Part shown: in pieces, positions 1 to 10,920 of the stretch
Layout of the letters: each line of letters starts with the position of its first letter
Numbering within the stretch: position 1 is the first letter of the stretch
Origin: Amorphophallus konjac
Taxonomy: Eukaryota; Streptophyta; Magnoliopsida; Alismatales; Araceae
NCBI GenBank assembly: GCA_022559845.1
Contig: CM040126.1
Span: 138,144,064 to 138,208,063, forward strand
Direction: 5' to 3'
Length of the DNA stretch: 64,000 bases
The notes under the pieces: model-generated
Told to the model about the DNA's origin: nothing
Seen by the model: only the letters and a program-made list of their open reading frames with translations
The model's database searches: none
Position numbers and translations under genes: made by a program

Positions 1-657
1 AAGAATTCAAACCACTGCTCAATGGGTTTTTAGGTGGTTCGGTCCAGCAGACCTACATCCACCCCACACTCAAACCAGAGTGTGGATTCCACTGACTCAC
101 AGCTTGAACAGCTGGGCATCACAGCTTGCCATACAACCGCTGAGCAACATAGCTTGCTGTCCAATGGAATCCACCACTGCAACGCTGGGGATTACAGCTT
201 ACCCGACCAGAGGCAACACCTCTGCAAACCGCTGGGCAATACAGCTTAGCCGTCCAATGGAGTCCACCACTGCAATCGCTGACTAACAGCTTGAAGGAAA
301 GTATAAAATGAAAACGAAAACAAGTAGCAACAGCAACTAAAAGCTGTAAATAATGAAAGCACAAATGTGGCTCCTAAGAGCTGACTGGAGTGGATCTGAT
401 CCAACTTCCAGCAGGATCAGTCTTCTCTGATCTTCTCTTCTCTCTCTCTTTCTTCTTCTTCTCTTCACACTCTGCTAGAACTCTCTATCTCTCTCTTTCT
501 CTTCTTTCTCTTTTTCTTCTCTGCTCTTTTCTCCTTTTCTTCTCTTTGTGGATCGTGGCTCTCTGCTACTTTCCTTTTCTTCTTCTTCTGTGTGGATCTC
601 TCACTCTCTGTATATACTTTCCCACACTCGATCACTTTCATCTGAAGACGAAGCTTA

Positions 658-667
658 GTATATATAC
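658..667 (-). promoter_or_regulatory. Candidate TATA box of LTR1
   Basis: GTATATATAC on the minus strand lies just downstream, in transcription order, of the motif array and upstream of the pyrimidine tract. The same sequence sits at 8798-8807 in LTR2. The call rests on sequence and position only. Confidence 0.4.
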
Positions 668-886
668 AGCAGCAGGTTGGGCGTGTGACCTCCACATTTC
701 CCACCCTAAGGAGTTTCACCAGAACCAAGGCATTTCGACCACCTGGCAGCATCCTGGCTGGGCTGCATCCACGTGTCCTCATCTGGGCACCTCGTCCTTC
801 CTTGGATCACGTGCCTTCATTAGGCTTCACGAAGGGTGCCTGTCAGACAGAGAATCACATTATCAATTTAAGTATATGCATCGCAG

Positions 887-2560
887 TGTATAGACTTCGC
901 TGTATAGACTTGTGAAGACGAAGCAATGTATAGACTTCATGAAGCAGGACAATTGCGTTGTACAGACTATGTGAAGACAAAGCTGTAGCGATGTATAGAC
1001 ATCATGAATCAGAGCTGAAGCAGTGTATAGAGTTGCTGAAGTGTAATGCAATGTGCAGACATTGTTCAATGTATGGACTTTACAATGCAAACAACAATGT
1101 ATAGACATTTCAATCGACAGGCAGACAATGTACAGACTTGTACATGCTTCAGGACAAAGTATGGACTTGAATGAACGAGCATGCAATGTATACACTTGCT
1201 CAGCCTGAAGCAATGTATAGACTTCAGCTCAAAGCCAATGTATAGACTTCAAAGTATGCAATGTACAGATTCTGAAGAATAGCAGCCAGTGTATGGACTT
1301 AGGCAGGCTTCAACTCAATGTATAGACTTCACAACTGATGAATGCAATGCACTGGACAAAGTATAGACTTAACGATGTGCAGACTTGCCAAGACAAATGA
1401 GCGATGTACATACTTGCTCGTTGTTCAGACTTCATGGACGATGTACAGACATGCAAAGAGAAAGGCTGTACGGACTTGATGAACGATGCAAGGCAAATGA
1501 ATGTATATACTTCCAATGTATAGACTTGCCAACTGAGCGATGTACAGACTTGAACAAGGAAGCTCTGTACAGACTTGATCAAGACAAGGCAATCGAGTGT
1601 ATAGACTTTCAATGTATAGTCTTGCCAAAGGGGTGATGTACAGACTTGAACAAGGCAAAGTCTGTACAGACTTTGAGATTCACAATGTATGGACTTTGGC
1701 AACCCAACGGCTGTACAGACTTCCACTCAACAGCGTTGTATAGAATTTGAATGCTCGAGACAATGTATAGACTTGAATAGCTTCAAGGCACAATGTGCAG
1801 ACTTTACCAGTGTATAGACTTGGAGTTCTGAACGTAGGTAAAGACTGGGAATGTATAGACTTTGCCTTAGAAATGAATGTATAGACTTTGAGGCAGAAGC
1901 CAGCCAAACGATGTGTAGACTTGGCCAGAACGTAGGGAAAGGTAAGAATGTATAGACTTGAAAAAGCAGACTGGGCAAACTCTTTACAGACTTGCTCAAA
2001 CAGTCCGATGTATAGACTTGGAATTTCAACAGAAGGATGTACAGACTTTGAATATGAAATCAGGCAAATGAATGTACAGACTTGGAAGTTCACTGATGGA
2101 TGTATAGACTTCACCTCGAGCATCTATAGTGCAATGCAAAGACAACTCTGTACAGATTTAGAGGATGTAAGTGAGAATGTATAGACATCAGAGATGCGTG
2201 CTACAGTCCAATGTATGGACTTAGTGCTCTACATGCTACAGTGCAATGTCTAGGCTTGATAAACGATGTGTGGACTTCAAGGCGTGAGACGCTGAATGAG
2301 ACGGTCCACTGTATAGACTTTACATCGTGCATGCTACAGGGCCGATGTACAGACTTGCCAATGTATGGACTTTCAGTCCAATGCAAAAGGCTGTGTAGAC
2401 TTGAAGAAATGCTTCAAGTGGATGGCTATACAGACGTCATGAATATGCAGACTTGTCAAAGAGATGCACAATGTATAGACTATGCACATGCATGAAGAGC
2501 CCTGACGATGTATAGACTTGCTAGCCAAACACTATACAGATGCTCATATACAATGAATGT
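887..2560 (-). repeat. Dense array of TGTAYAGACTT motifs in U3 of LTR1
   Basis: The 11-base core TGTATAGACTT or TGTACAGACTT, usually preceded by AA, CA or GA, recurs every 15-45 bases over about 1.7 kb (for example around 887, 903, 927, 1224, 1245 and 1319), with many one-base variants. Spacing is irregular, so this is a dispersed motif cluster and not a satellite or CRISPR array. It fills U3 upstream of the putative TATA box, where enhancer-type sites would sit. The repeating reading frames on both strands (for example VYTL or SLYI on the minus strand) are a by-product of the motif. Confidence 0.85.
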
Positions 2561-2580
2561 ATAGACATGCGAATCTGAGG

Positions 2581-2611
2581 GGGTCGACCCATCTAAGAGG
2601 GGGGTCGACCC
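2581..2611. repeat. Paired palindromes GGGTCGACCC near the U3 start of LTR1
   Basis: The perfect 10-bp palindrome GGGTCGACCC occurs at 2581-2590 and 2602-2611, 21 bp apart. It is kept in LTR2 (10721-10730, 10742-10751) and LTR3 (12966-12975, 12987-12996). Such SalI-containing palindromes recur, as I recall, in several SIRE-type LTRs. The function is unknown; a dimeric protein-binding site is possible. Confidence 0.8.
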
Positions 2612-2780
2612 ACAGAGCTGGCACACTCATGCACACACTCATGCACATAACAGATCAAATAGAACACACTCATGCATTCTTCCACAGAATAGATCAGATA
2701 CATTCAAAACAATGTGGTGACTCATTCATGTTGCTATCATTAAAACACCACATCATCAACAAAGCACAAGGGGCACAACA

Positions 2781-2803
2781 ATCTCCCCCTTTTTGATGAT
2801 GGC
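2781..2803 (-). other. Polypurine tract next to LTR1
   Basis: Read on the minus strand, CATCATCAAAAAGGGGGAGAT ends directly at the LTR start TGTTG. This is the plus-strand primer site position for reverse transcription and the characteristic end of SIRE-type internal regions. The copy at 10921-10943 lies against LTR2. Confidence 0.8.
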
Positions 2804-5519
2804 AACATAATGAGTCACACTGACTCATCAAACTATTCTCCCCCTTTGACATAAGCAAAAAGAAGGGAAATGGTTTGAGAGTCAAATGCAGCACACAAAG
2901 ACAGCACATAAATTCAGAGAATGAATCTTGGTTCATTAAAATGAAGATCTCCCTTATGATAATGAAACAGCTCTCCCCCTATCAATGTGAATGATTGACT
3001 ACTCTCCCCTTAGATGGAAATAAACCATAACTCCCCCTGAAGCACAGGAATGGACTCTGGTTATCCAATAAATCAATCTGAAATCAGCCATTACAAAGAA
3101 TCTAAATTCTGGTGAAAAGACCACATATGCAATAAGTCACATATGCATGAACAGAATGAAACAGGTAAAAAGACCGCAGAATCAGAACTTATTACAGAAC
3201 AAGATGGAAGATTCCAATAGTGTGGAGAGTAAAGTGATTGATGATAGAAGGGCAACAATAGACAACAATCATCACAAGACATCTCAATGAATAATCAGAC
3301 TGAATCTGATCAGGCTATCTGGAAAATCTGATAATGAGGGATTTTAATGCATACATCACTTCAATAAGTCTTAAAAGGTGTAGACTCTTCTCTCATAAAG
3401 GGTTGTGAAGTGGCAACTTAACCAATCTGATTTAATTTTGATGTATACCAAATTTGTCAAATTAAACTCAATACTCATATCTGAATCTAAGTTTTAATAA
3501 AGGTGAACCAAATATTAAGATAACACTCAAAATCAATCATCTTTTATCTTACACATATGATTTCAATAGTACCTTTGAAAGATACACAGATTAGTACTGA
3601 AGTTAAACACTTTTTCAAGAACATGAGTTGACAGATTTTTCAAGATAATTTCATTTGAAGCACATTATATTTTTCCTGAGCAATTTAGGTTGATCAACAC
3701 CTTTTTACATGAGGCACAACACGTCTCAGGTGAAGTGACCCAGTTACTCAGTGTGATAACTATCATTGCCTCTCACTTTGAGAACAGAGTTAGCAATATG
3801 AGCGTCTTTTATATGAGAAGACACCTTTATCAGAGGCCAGACTCCCCAGTTACTCAACACAAATAAGCCATTGCTCTTTCAGGTTTTGTTTCACTAAATT
3901 TTTATCAGAGATAACTATGGCACCTCATGACATGAGTTACTTTATTTCATTGATAAAGACTCAGTTTCTCAGTGACCGAGTCATTCCTCTGAATTCACAA
4001 TTTTTCATTTAGTCAACATTTTTCAAGTTAATGTTTAACAACAATACACACTATATGCATCTTAACCAAAGTAGCCCTGAATTCAAATTTTCAGATATCT
4101 GATGAGAGAGTCTAAGGTTTACATGACACAAGTGGTTAAAGTTTATTAAACCTTATCATTCAGATATTTTCAATTCATTTAACTACAAATCTGAGAATAC
4201 ATTAATCATATATCAGTCTGATTCAGTGATAATTCTTAAACCTATATGATAGGAGTTTCTACCAATTTCTCAGACTAAATTGCATGACATGCAGCATAAG
4301 TTTCTCAGATCAGAACAATAAATTCAGCACCCAACAATCAACAGTAGAAACAAATCAGTCACACCAGCTGAGAAGAATGTGAAAGGTGAGTATAAGCTGG
4401 TGGAAGAGTAAATCACCAATAGAGAAAAATTTTCAGAAGAGTGAACATCAACACACAGTAGCTGAGTCTGGAATTCAGACAGATCAGCTGACAGATAGTA
4501 TCATGAAGGGAGTTGAAAGAAACTCTTCTTTAACAGCTCAACAAATAGAAGGCAGAACCTTTTTTTCAAGAGAGAGAAATATGACATCAGATGAGAGTTG
4601 ATCAATTATTAGACAAGAGGTGTTCAAGATGTGATAATCAAAACACCAATTCTAAATGCTCCCCCTGTCTAGATGCAATGAGTTTTCTTTTTAGGTTTTT
4701 CAACTGCACTACACTTCATATGCAACATCAGTCAAACTCTCCCTGACAGAGTGCATGAAATACAATTAATGAACTGCTCATGATTTTAGAATATGCTCAA
4801 GAAGAATTCATGCTTTGTTCAATCAGAGAGAGAATTTATCAAATGCATCAATTTCATTTCAAATTTTTAGATTTTTCAAATTTTATGATATGCATTACAC
4901 TGCCCTATATGAAGACTAGACCCTTGGTACTTGGCGGAGAACCTGGTCTCAAGGACCATCTCACACATGGCAGTAGCATCCATACATACTCCATATGCCC
5001 TTCAGCACTGTTCCATTTAATATACCATGATGGTCATGCATGACAATGTAGTGCTGTATGTAGTCAGTTACTTCTTTTTGGAGTTTTCAGTATAATGATG
5101 TGCAATGCATTCACTATATGTATGCATATGCAATTTCAGACAACCATCAATATGCAAATCATGTATGAGAAGAATTCAGAAAATCTAAACCTGACAATGC
5201 TGAACATGTAAGAATGTGCAAAACTCGTATTCAAAAATCAGATTTAACATGCTATGCAGAATGTTTACTCAAACATCAAAGCATTCTTTATTGAAATAGC
5301 ATCATGAGAGAGCAATCAACTTTTCAAGATAAATCAATTTAGCATAGACAGATCATTATGATATGCAGTCATTTCAAACAAGCAATTTTCAGATAATGAA
5401 ACATAAGCAGTGTTCAGAACTGACATGATAAGTAGAATCCTGGGGTTTTCCCTTTTTGAGTGCCTTGGCTAAATTAAACCCCTTTTATTCATTTCCAAGG
5501 CACAACTGCAGCAAGACAA
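2804..5519 (-). other. AT-rich non-coding internal region where pol would be expected
   Basis: About 2.7 kb between the gag pseudogene and the polypurine tract carry no frame resembling protease, integrase, RT or RNase H. Several extra CTCCCC(C) blocks (near 2840, 2973, 3004, 3031 and 4660) are GGGGAG tracts on the transcribed strand and resemble spare polypurine tracts. The sequence is otherwise unremarkable AT-rich DNA with short frames I consider spurious. The part 2781-4540 is repeated at 10921-12680 with about five mismatches. Confidence 0.7.
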
Positions 5520-7633
5520 TCATTTTGATCCTGCAGTGACCCAAACAGCCTTGGGTCCTGCATTAGTCCTGACAGGTGTTCTGAACAATCTCTTAGCAGC
5601 ATTATCATCATAGCTCATCAACTTATGGCTGGACAAGGAATAACCAAATTGACCAGACTTACCATGATAACCAACAGAATTTAAGTTCCTATTATGCACC
5701 TTATTGTGAGCATTAAATTCATGTGCATGAACATTAAAACTTCTGTTATGTGCATGGGCATTTTGTTTTCTGAACCCTGCCACCCAGCACTCAGAGGCTT
5801 TGTGGCCAGGTTTTTCACAATTAAAGCATGAAGCCACAGAATTAGCAGAAGCATGATGCCCATGTGGATGAGCATGAGTATTTCTTTTATTAACATGAAA
5901 ATTTTTCTTTCTATAATCAGCCAGCCAACAGTTGGCAGCTTTGTGGCCTAGCTTACCACATTCGAAACATACATTGTGCTTGCTTTTAGAACCAAACTTC
6001 TTTCTATCAACAATGTTTTTATTAACAGGGAAATTAACAAATCTAGAGTTAGTTTTCTTTCCCTGAGCATGCCAGCAGAAGGCATCAATGTGACCAAACT
6101 TCCCACAGCAATAGCATTGAATTTTCTTTTCCTGATCAGTAGAATGTTTCCTAAGATGATTTCTAGGATACTTTCTAACAGTATTTCTTTCATCATTTAT
6201 CAATGCTACACAGTTATGCATAATATGTCCAACCTTCCCACAATAGTGACATGCTTTACCCTTTTTATTCACATTCACTTGTTTGACAAAGTTGACATTC
6301 TCATGAGAGTGTGAATGTGTGTGTGAGCAGTGAGCAGCATGCACATGTAAATCAGGGATAAGTTTGGACTTGTCAATTCAGCATTTTTCTTTTATTTTTG
6401 AATCTTTTTCTGTTTCCTCTCTGAATTTTCAGCCTTCTTAGCAGTGAATTAAAAAATTGAGGAGCTGGATGAGTTAGCCTGTTCAGAGCTTTTCACGAAA
6501 ACAGTTGATTTTCTTTTATCATTGTCGTTTTCATTCACAGGCACAAATCCAATCCCTTGTTTCTGAAAATTCACTTTAGAACCAAGTAGCTTATTCAAAT
6601 TCTCTTTTCCTTTAACGAATTTTGATATAGAATTTTTCAGATCTTCAATCTCAGAATTCAATGAAGCACTACTTACTTCATACTTGGATAGCTCTGATTC
6701 ACAAACAATCAGCTGCTGTTGCAAAGCATCATTCAGATTCTTCAGAGTTTCATTTTCTTGTTGAACCATTATTTAAATGTTGTTCTCATTTTCCTTCACA
6801 ACTGATTTTCCTTTTTCAATTGACAACCATCTTTCAGAGAAGACAGTATTAAGAACCATTAGCTTTTTATTTTGATCTTTCAAGTAGGCATTTTCTTCTT
6901 TTAGAGATTTGATTTGTTCTTTTTGAAAACTGTCATCAGAATCAAAATCATTAATCATGTCTTCGAGAATGGCACATGCTTTGCAAGAATTATTTTCACC
7001 GATGAGTTTGTTTCTAATATTCTCATTTTCAGATTTCAACCTGTTCAACTCATCTTTTTCTTTAATCATGTCAGATTTCAAGTTTTCATTTTCAACTTTC
7101 AGACTTCTGATCTCATGCAACAGTTCTTTACTTATTTTTCTCTTTTCAGATTTTAGTCTATCATATTTATTCAATAAATGCTCATTCAACGCAATCATGC
7201 TTTCCAGAGAAGGATTGTCAGTGTCAGAATTTACCTGTGACGAAGTATCCTCCACATAGTCTTCGTCTTCTTCTGTTGCCATGAGACATTTCGCTTTACC
7301 CTGGCTTCTGCTGCTTGCTATTATCTCGATCACTTCGGAGGCACTGCAGCAATCAACTACACAAGGAAACTTGTCAGTGTTTATTGCCCTTTTGATTAGA
7401 TTCGGGGCACTTTGATTTGCAGAGAATTTTCATCTGTCTGAAGTTTTCCATAGGGATTCATCCTTTGGAACTTCATAAGGACTGTGAGCAATGACTATCC
7501 ACAGATCTGGATTAGTGTGCATCACATATTCTCTGAATTCATTAAACCACTTGTAAAAACCTAGACCTTCAAACTTCGGAGGATCAGCCGTGAGTTCCAT
7601 GCTTAGACAGAATAAGAGTTCTAAATAGAACAC
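5520..7633 (-). pseudogene. gag: Copia Gag (SIRE-type) pseudogene with coiled coil and four CCHC zinc knuckles
   Basis: Gag forms the retrotransposon particle and binds its RNA. Reading right to left: an N-terminal piece (7430-7633, likely Met at 7600) has the copia pattern PPKFEGLGFYKWFNEFREYV with LW downstream; then comes an acidic stretch and long coiled coil rich in E, K, L and N (6449-7333); then a basic His/Asn-rich tail (5520-6344) with four C-x2-C-x4-H-x4-C knuckles (CHYCGKVGHIMHNC, CYCCGKFGHIDAFC, CFECGKLGHKAANC, CFNCEKPGHKASEC). The tail ends KAVWVTAGSK, resembling the Gag-protease linker of this lineage. The middle capsid part between 7333 and 7430 is missing, an in-frame stop separates 6773 from 6769, and a frameshift lies between 6449 and 6344. 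The protein cannot be made intact. Many relatives carry fewer than four knuckles. Confidence 0.85.
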
Positions 7634-7800
7634 TAATCAAACATAGTGCAAGCAAATGAATCAACTCAGATCGTACCAAAGCCAAATGAGCAAAGCAAGG
7701 CACAAGTTGGTGAAACAAAACACGATCTCAAAAGACCCACTCTGAAATGCACCAACAGCTAGCAGGATCTGCTGCGGATTGTTAGATCCTATGCACAGAA

Positions 7801-7816
7801 ACCTGCTCTGATACCA
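7801..7816 (-). other. Primer-binding site (initiator tRNA-Met type)
   Basis: On the minus strand this reads TGGTATCAGAGCAGGT, two bases inside the LTR2 edge. TGGTATCAGAGC is the usual plant retrotransposon match to the 3' end of initiator tRNA-Met. It fixes the orientation and the inner edge of LTR2. Confidence 0.9.
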
Positions 7817-7818
7817 AG

Positions 7819-10800
7819 TGTTGGGTTCGGTGCTATGTATTCAGAGGGGGGGTGAATGAATACCCTTTAAAAAAACTTTCGCCCAATTAAAATTCTAGTG
7901 CTCAGAACTACGGAATAAAAGCACTAAGACTAACTAAGAAAAACTACTCCAGTCATCTATTGAACCTGTAGACAAATATGAAGAGTGCTCCTAAGCAAAC
8001 ATCTAATGTGGGCAGCAATTAGACAGATCAAACAAACACACAATACCACTGTCAAGCATATAGTGTGTGCATCAATGAAATGAACACATATAGAAGATCA
8101 ACCTATCTCGACCCTATGCATTCATCTAGCGCCAAACAAAAAGAATTCAAACCACTGCTCAATGGGTTTTTAAGTGGTTCGGTCCAGCAGACCTACATCC
8201 ACCCCACACTCAAACCAGAGTGTAGATTCCGCTGACTCACAGCTTGAACAACTAGGCATCACAGCTTGCCATACAACCGCTAAGCAACACAGCTTGCTGT
8301 CCAGTGGAATCCACCACTGCAACGCTGGGGATTACAGCTTACCCGACCAGAGGCAACACCTCTGCAAACCGCTGGGCAATACAGCATAGCCGTCCAGTGG
8401 AGTCAACCACTGCAATCGCTGACTAACAGCTTGAAGGAAAGTATAAAATGAAAACGAAAACAAGTAGCAACAGCAACTAAAAGCTGTAAAAAATGAAAGC
8501 ACAAATGTGGCTCCTAAGAGCTGACTGGAGTGGATCTGATCCAACTTCCAGCAGGATCGGTCTTCTCTGATCTTCTCTTCTCTCTCTCTTTCTTCTTCTT
8601 CTCTTCACACTCTACTAGTACTCTCTATCTCTCTCTTTCTCTTCTTTCTCTTTTTCTTCTCTACTCTTTTCTCCTTTTCTTCTCTCTGTGGATCGTGGCT
8701 CTCTGCTGCTTTCCTTTTCTTCTTCTTCTTTGTGGATCTCTCACTCTCTGTATATACATTCCCACTCTCGATCACTTTCAACTGAAGACGAAGCTTAGTA
8801 TATATACAGCAGCAGGTTGGGCGTGTGACCTCCACATTTACTGCCCTAAGGAGTTTCACCAGAACCAAGGCATTTCGACCACCTGGCAACATCCTGGCTG
8901 CGCTGCATCCACGTGTCCTCATCTGGGCACCTCGTCCTTCCTTGGATCACGTGCCTTCATTAGGCTTCACGAAGGGTGCCTGTCAGACAGGGAATCACAT
9001 TATCAGTTTAAGTATATGCATTGCAGTGTATAGACTTCGCTGTATAGACTTGTGAAGACGAAGCAATGTATAGACTTCATGAAGCAGGACAATTGCGTTG
9101 TACAGACTATGTGAAGACAAAGCTGTAGCGATGTATAGACTTCATGAATCAGAGCTGAAGCAGTGTATAGAGTTGCTGAAGTGTAATGCAATGTGCAGAC
9201 ATTGTTCAATGTATGGACTTTACAATGCAAACAACAATGTATAGACATTTCAATCGACAGGCAGACAATGTACAGACTTGTACATGCTTCAGGACAAAGT
9301 ATGGACTTGAATGAACGAGCATGCAATGTATACACTTGCTCAGCCTGAAGCAATGTATAGACTTCAGCTCAAAGCCAATGTATAGACTTCAAAGTATGCA
9401 ATGTACAGACTCTGAAGAACAGCAGCCAGTGTATGGACTTAGGCAGGCTTCAACTCAATGTATAGACTTCACGACTGATGAATGCAATGCACTGGACAAA
9501 GTATAGACTTAACGATGTGCAGACTTGCCAAGACAAATGAGCGATGTACATACTTGCTCGTTGTTCAGACTTCATGGACGATGTACAGACATGCAAAGAG
9601 AAAGGCTGTACAGACTTGATGAACGATGCAAGGCAAAGGAATGTATATACTTCCAATGTATAGACTTGCCAACTGAGCGATGTACAGACTTGAACAAGGA
9701 AGCTCTGTACAGACTTGATCAAGACAAGGCAATCGAGTGTATAGACTTTCAATGTATAGTCTTGCCAAAGGGGTGATGTACAGACTTGAACAAGGCAAAG
9801 TCTATACAGACTTTGAGATTCACAATGTATGGACTTTGGCAACCCAACGGCTGTACAGACTTCCACTCAACAGCGTTGTATAGAATTTGAATGCTCGAGA
9901 CAATGTATAGACTTGAATAGCTTCAAGGCACAATGTGCAGACTTTACCAGTGTATAGACTTGGAGTTCTGAACGTAGGTAAAGACTGGGAATGTATAGAC
10001 TTTGCCTTAGAAATGAATGTATAGACTTTGAGGCAGAAGCCAGCCAAACGATGTGTAGACTTGGCCAGAACGTAGGGAAAGGTAAGAATGTATAGACTTG
10101 AAAAAGCAGACTGGGCAAACTCTTTACAGACTTGCTCTAACAGTCCGATGTATAGACTTGGAATTTCAACAGAAGGATGTACAGACTTTGAATATGAAAT
10201 CAGGCAAATGAATGTACAGACTTGGAAGTTCACTGATGGATGTATAGACTTCACCTCGAGCATCTATAGTGCAATGCAAAGACAACTCTGTACAGATTTA
10301 GAGGATGTAAGTGAGAATGTATAGACATCAGAGATGCGTGCTACAGTCCAATGTATGGACTTAGTGCTCTACATGCTACAGTGCAATGTCTAGGCTTGAT
10401 AAACGATGTGTGGACTTCAAGGCGTGAGACGCTGAATGAGACGGTCCACTGTATAGACTTTACATCATGCATGCTACAGGGCCGATGTACAGACTTGCCA
10501 ATGTATGGACTTTCAGTCCAATGCAAAAGGCTGTGTAGACTTGAAGAAATGCTTCAAGTGGATGGCTATACAGACGTCATGAATATGCAGACTTGTCAAA
10601 GAGATGCACAATGTATAGACTATGCACATGCATGAAGAGCCCTGACGATGTATAGACTTGCTAGCCAAACACTATACAGATGCTCATATACAATGAATGT
10701 ATAGACATGCGAATCTGAGGGGGTCGACCCATCTAAGAGGGGGGTCGACCCACAGAGCTGGCACACTCATGCACACACTCATGCACATAACAGATCAAAT

Positions 10801-10920
10801 AGAACACACTCATGCATTCTTCCACAGAATAGATCAGATACATTCAAAACAATGTGGTGACTCATTCATGTTGCTATCATTAAAACACCACATCATCAAC
10901 AAAGCACAAGGGGCACAACA
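7819..10920 (-). repeat. LTR2 (complete, 3102 bp)
   Basis: Bounded by TGTTGGGTTC (7819) and GGGCACAACA (10920), giving TGTTG...CAACA ends. It is shared by the left unit as 5' LTR and by the right unit as 3' LTR. It contains the TGTAYAGACTT array (about 9027-10700), the GTCGAC palindrome pair, the polypyrimidine tract (about 8560-8740) and a TATA-like site (8798-8807). No gene is present. Confidence 0.9.
9027..10700 (-). repeat. TGTAYAGACTT motif array in U3 of LTR2
   Basis: Same dispersed motif cluster as in LTR1, with about 0.5% mismatch by eye, including its irregular spacing. Confidence 0.85.

Larger units (their letters stand above)
1..2780 (-). repeat. LTR1 (3' LTR of the left unit, partial; about 320 bp lie beyond the window)
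   Basis: Matches LTR2 at an offset of 8140. Its outer U3 end is ...GGGCACAACA at 2780, where the internal polypurine tract begins. A polypyrimidine tract (420-600) and a TATA-like GTATATATAC on the minus strand (658-667) suggest that U3 spans about 2780 to 690 and that R/U5 lies to the left. By-eye comparison with LTR2 gives about 30 mismatches in 1-900 but only about 9 in 901-2780. Open frames here come from the motif array and the pyrimidine tract and are not genes. Confidence 0.85.

Noticed and set aside
390..893. 167-aa plus-strand frame with a hydrophobic Leu/Phe/Ser-rich start
   Set aside because: It is the translation of a CT-rich tract in the LTR, antisense to the element's transcription. 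The hydrophobicity reflects TTC, CTC and TCT codons and is not a real signal peptide.
885..2500. Repeats resembling a CRISPR array
   Set aside because: The motif is only 11 bases, irregularly spaced and degenerate, lies within a plant LTR, and no cas-like gene is present.
863..2500. Many overlapping frames on both strands in the motif arrays (for example 1310-1726, 1680-2123, 1948-2184)
   Set aside because: They arise because the 11-base motif lacks stops in most frames; their proteins are motif translations without a domain and recur with the LTR.
4540..4541. Taking 4540/12680 as the LTR edge because the direct repeat ends there at CA
   Set aside because: The polypurine tract, TGTTG...CAACA ends and the third copy ending at 13165 all place the true edge at 2780/10920. 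The repeat runs on because part of the internal region was duplicated too.
7801..7816. TGGTATCAGAGC sequences as tRNA gene fragments
   Set aside because: They lie at LTR edges and match only the tRNA 3' end, so they are primer-binding sites. No tRNA cloverleaf is present.
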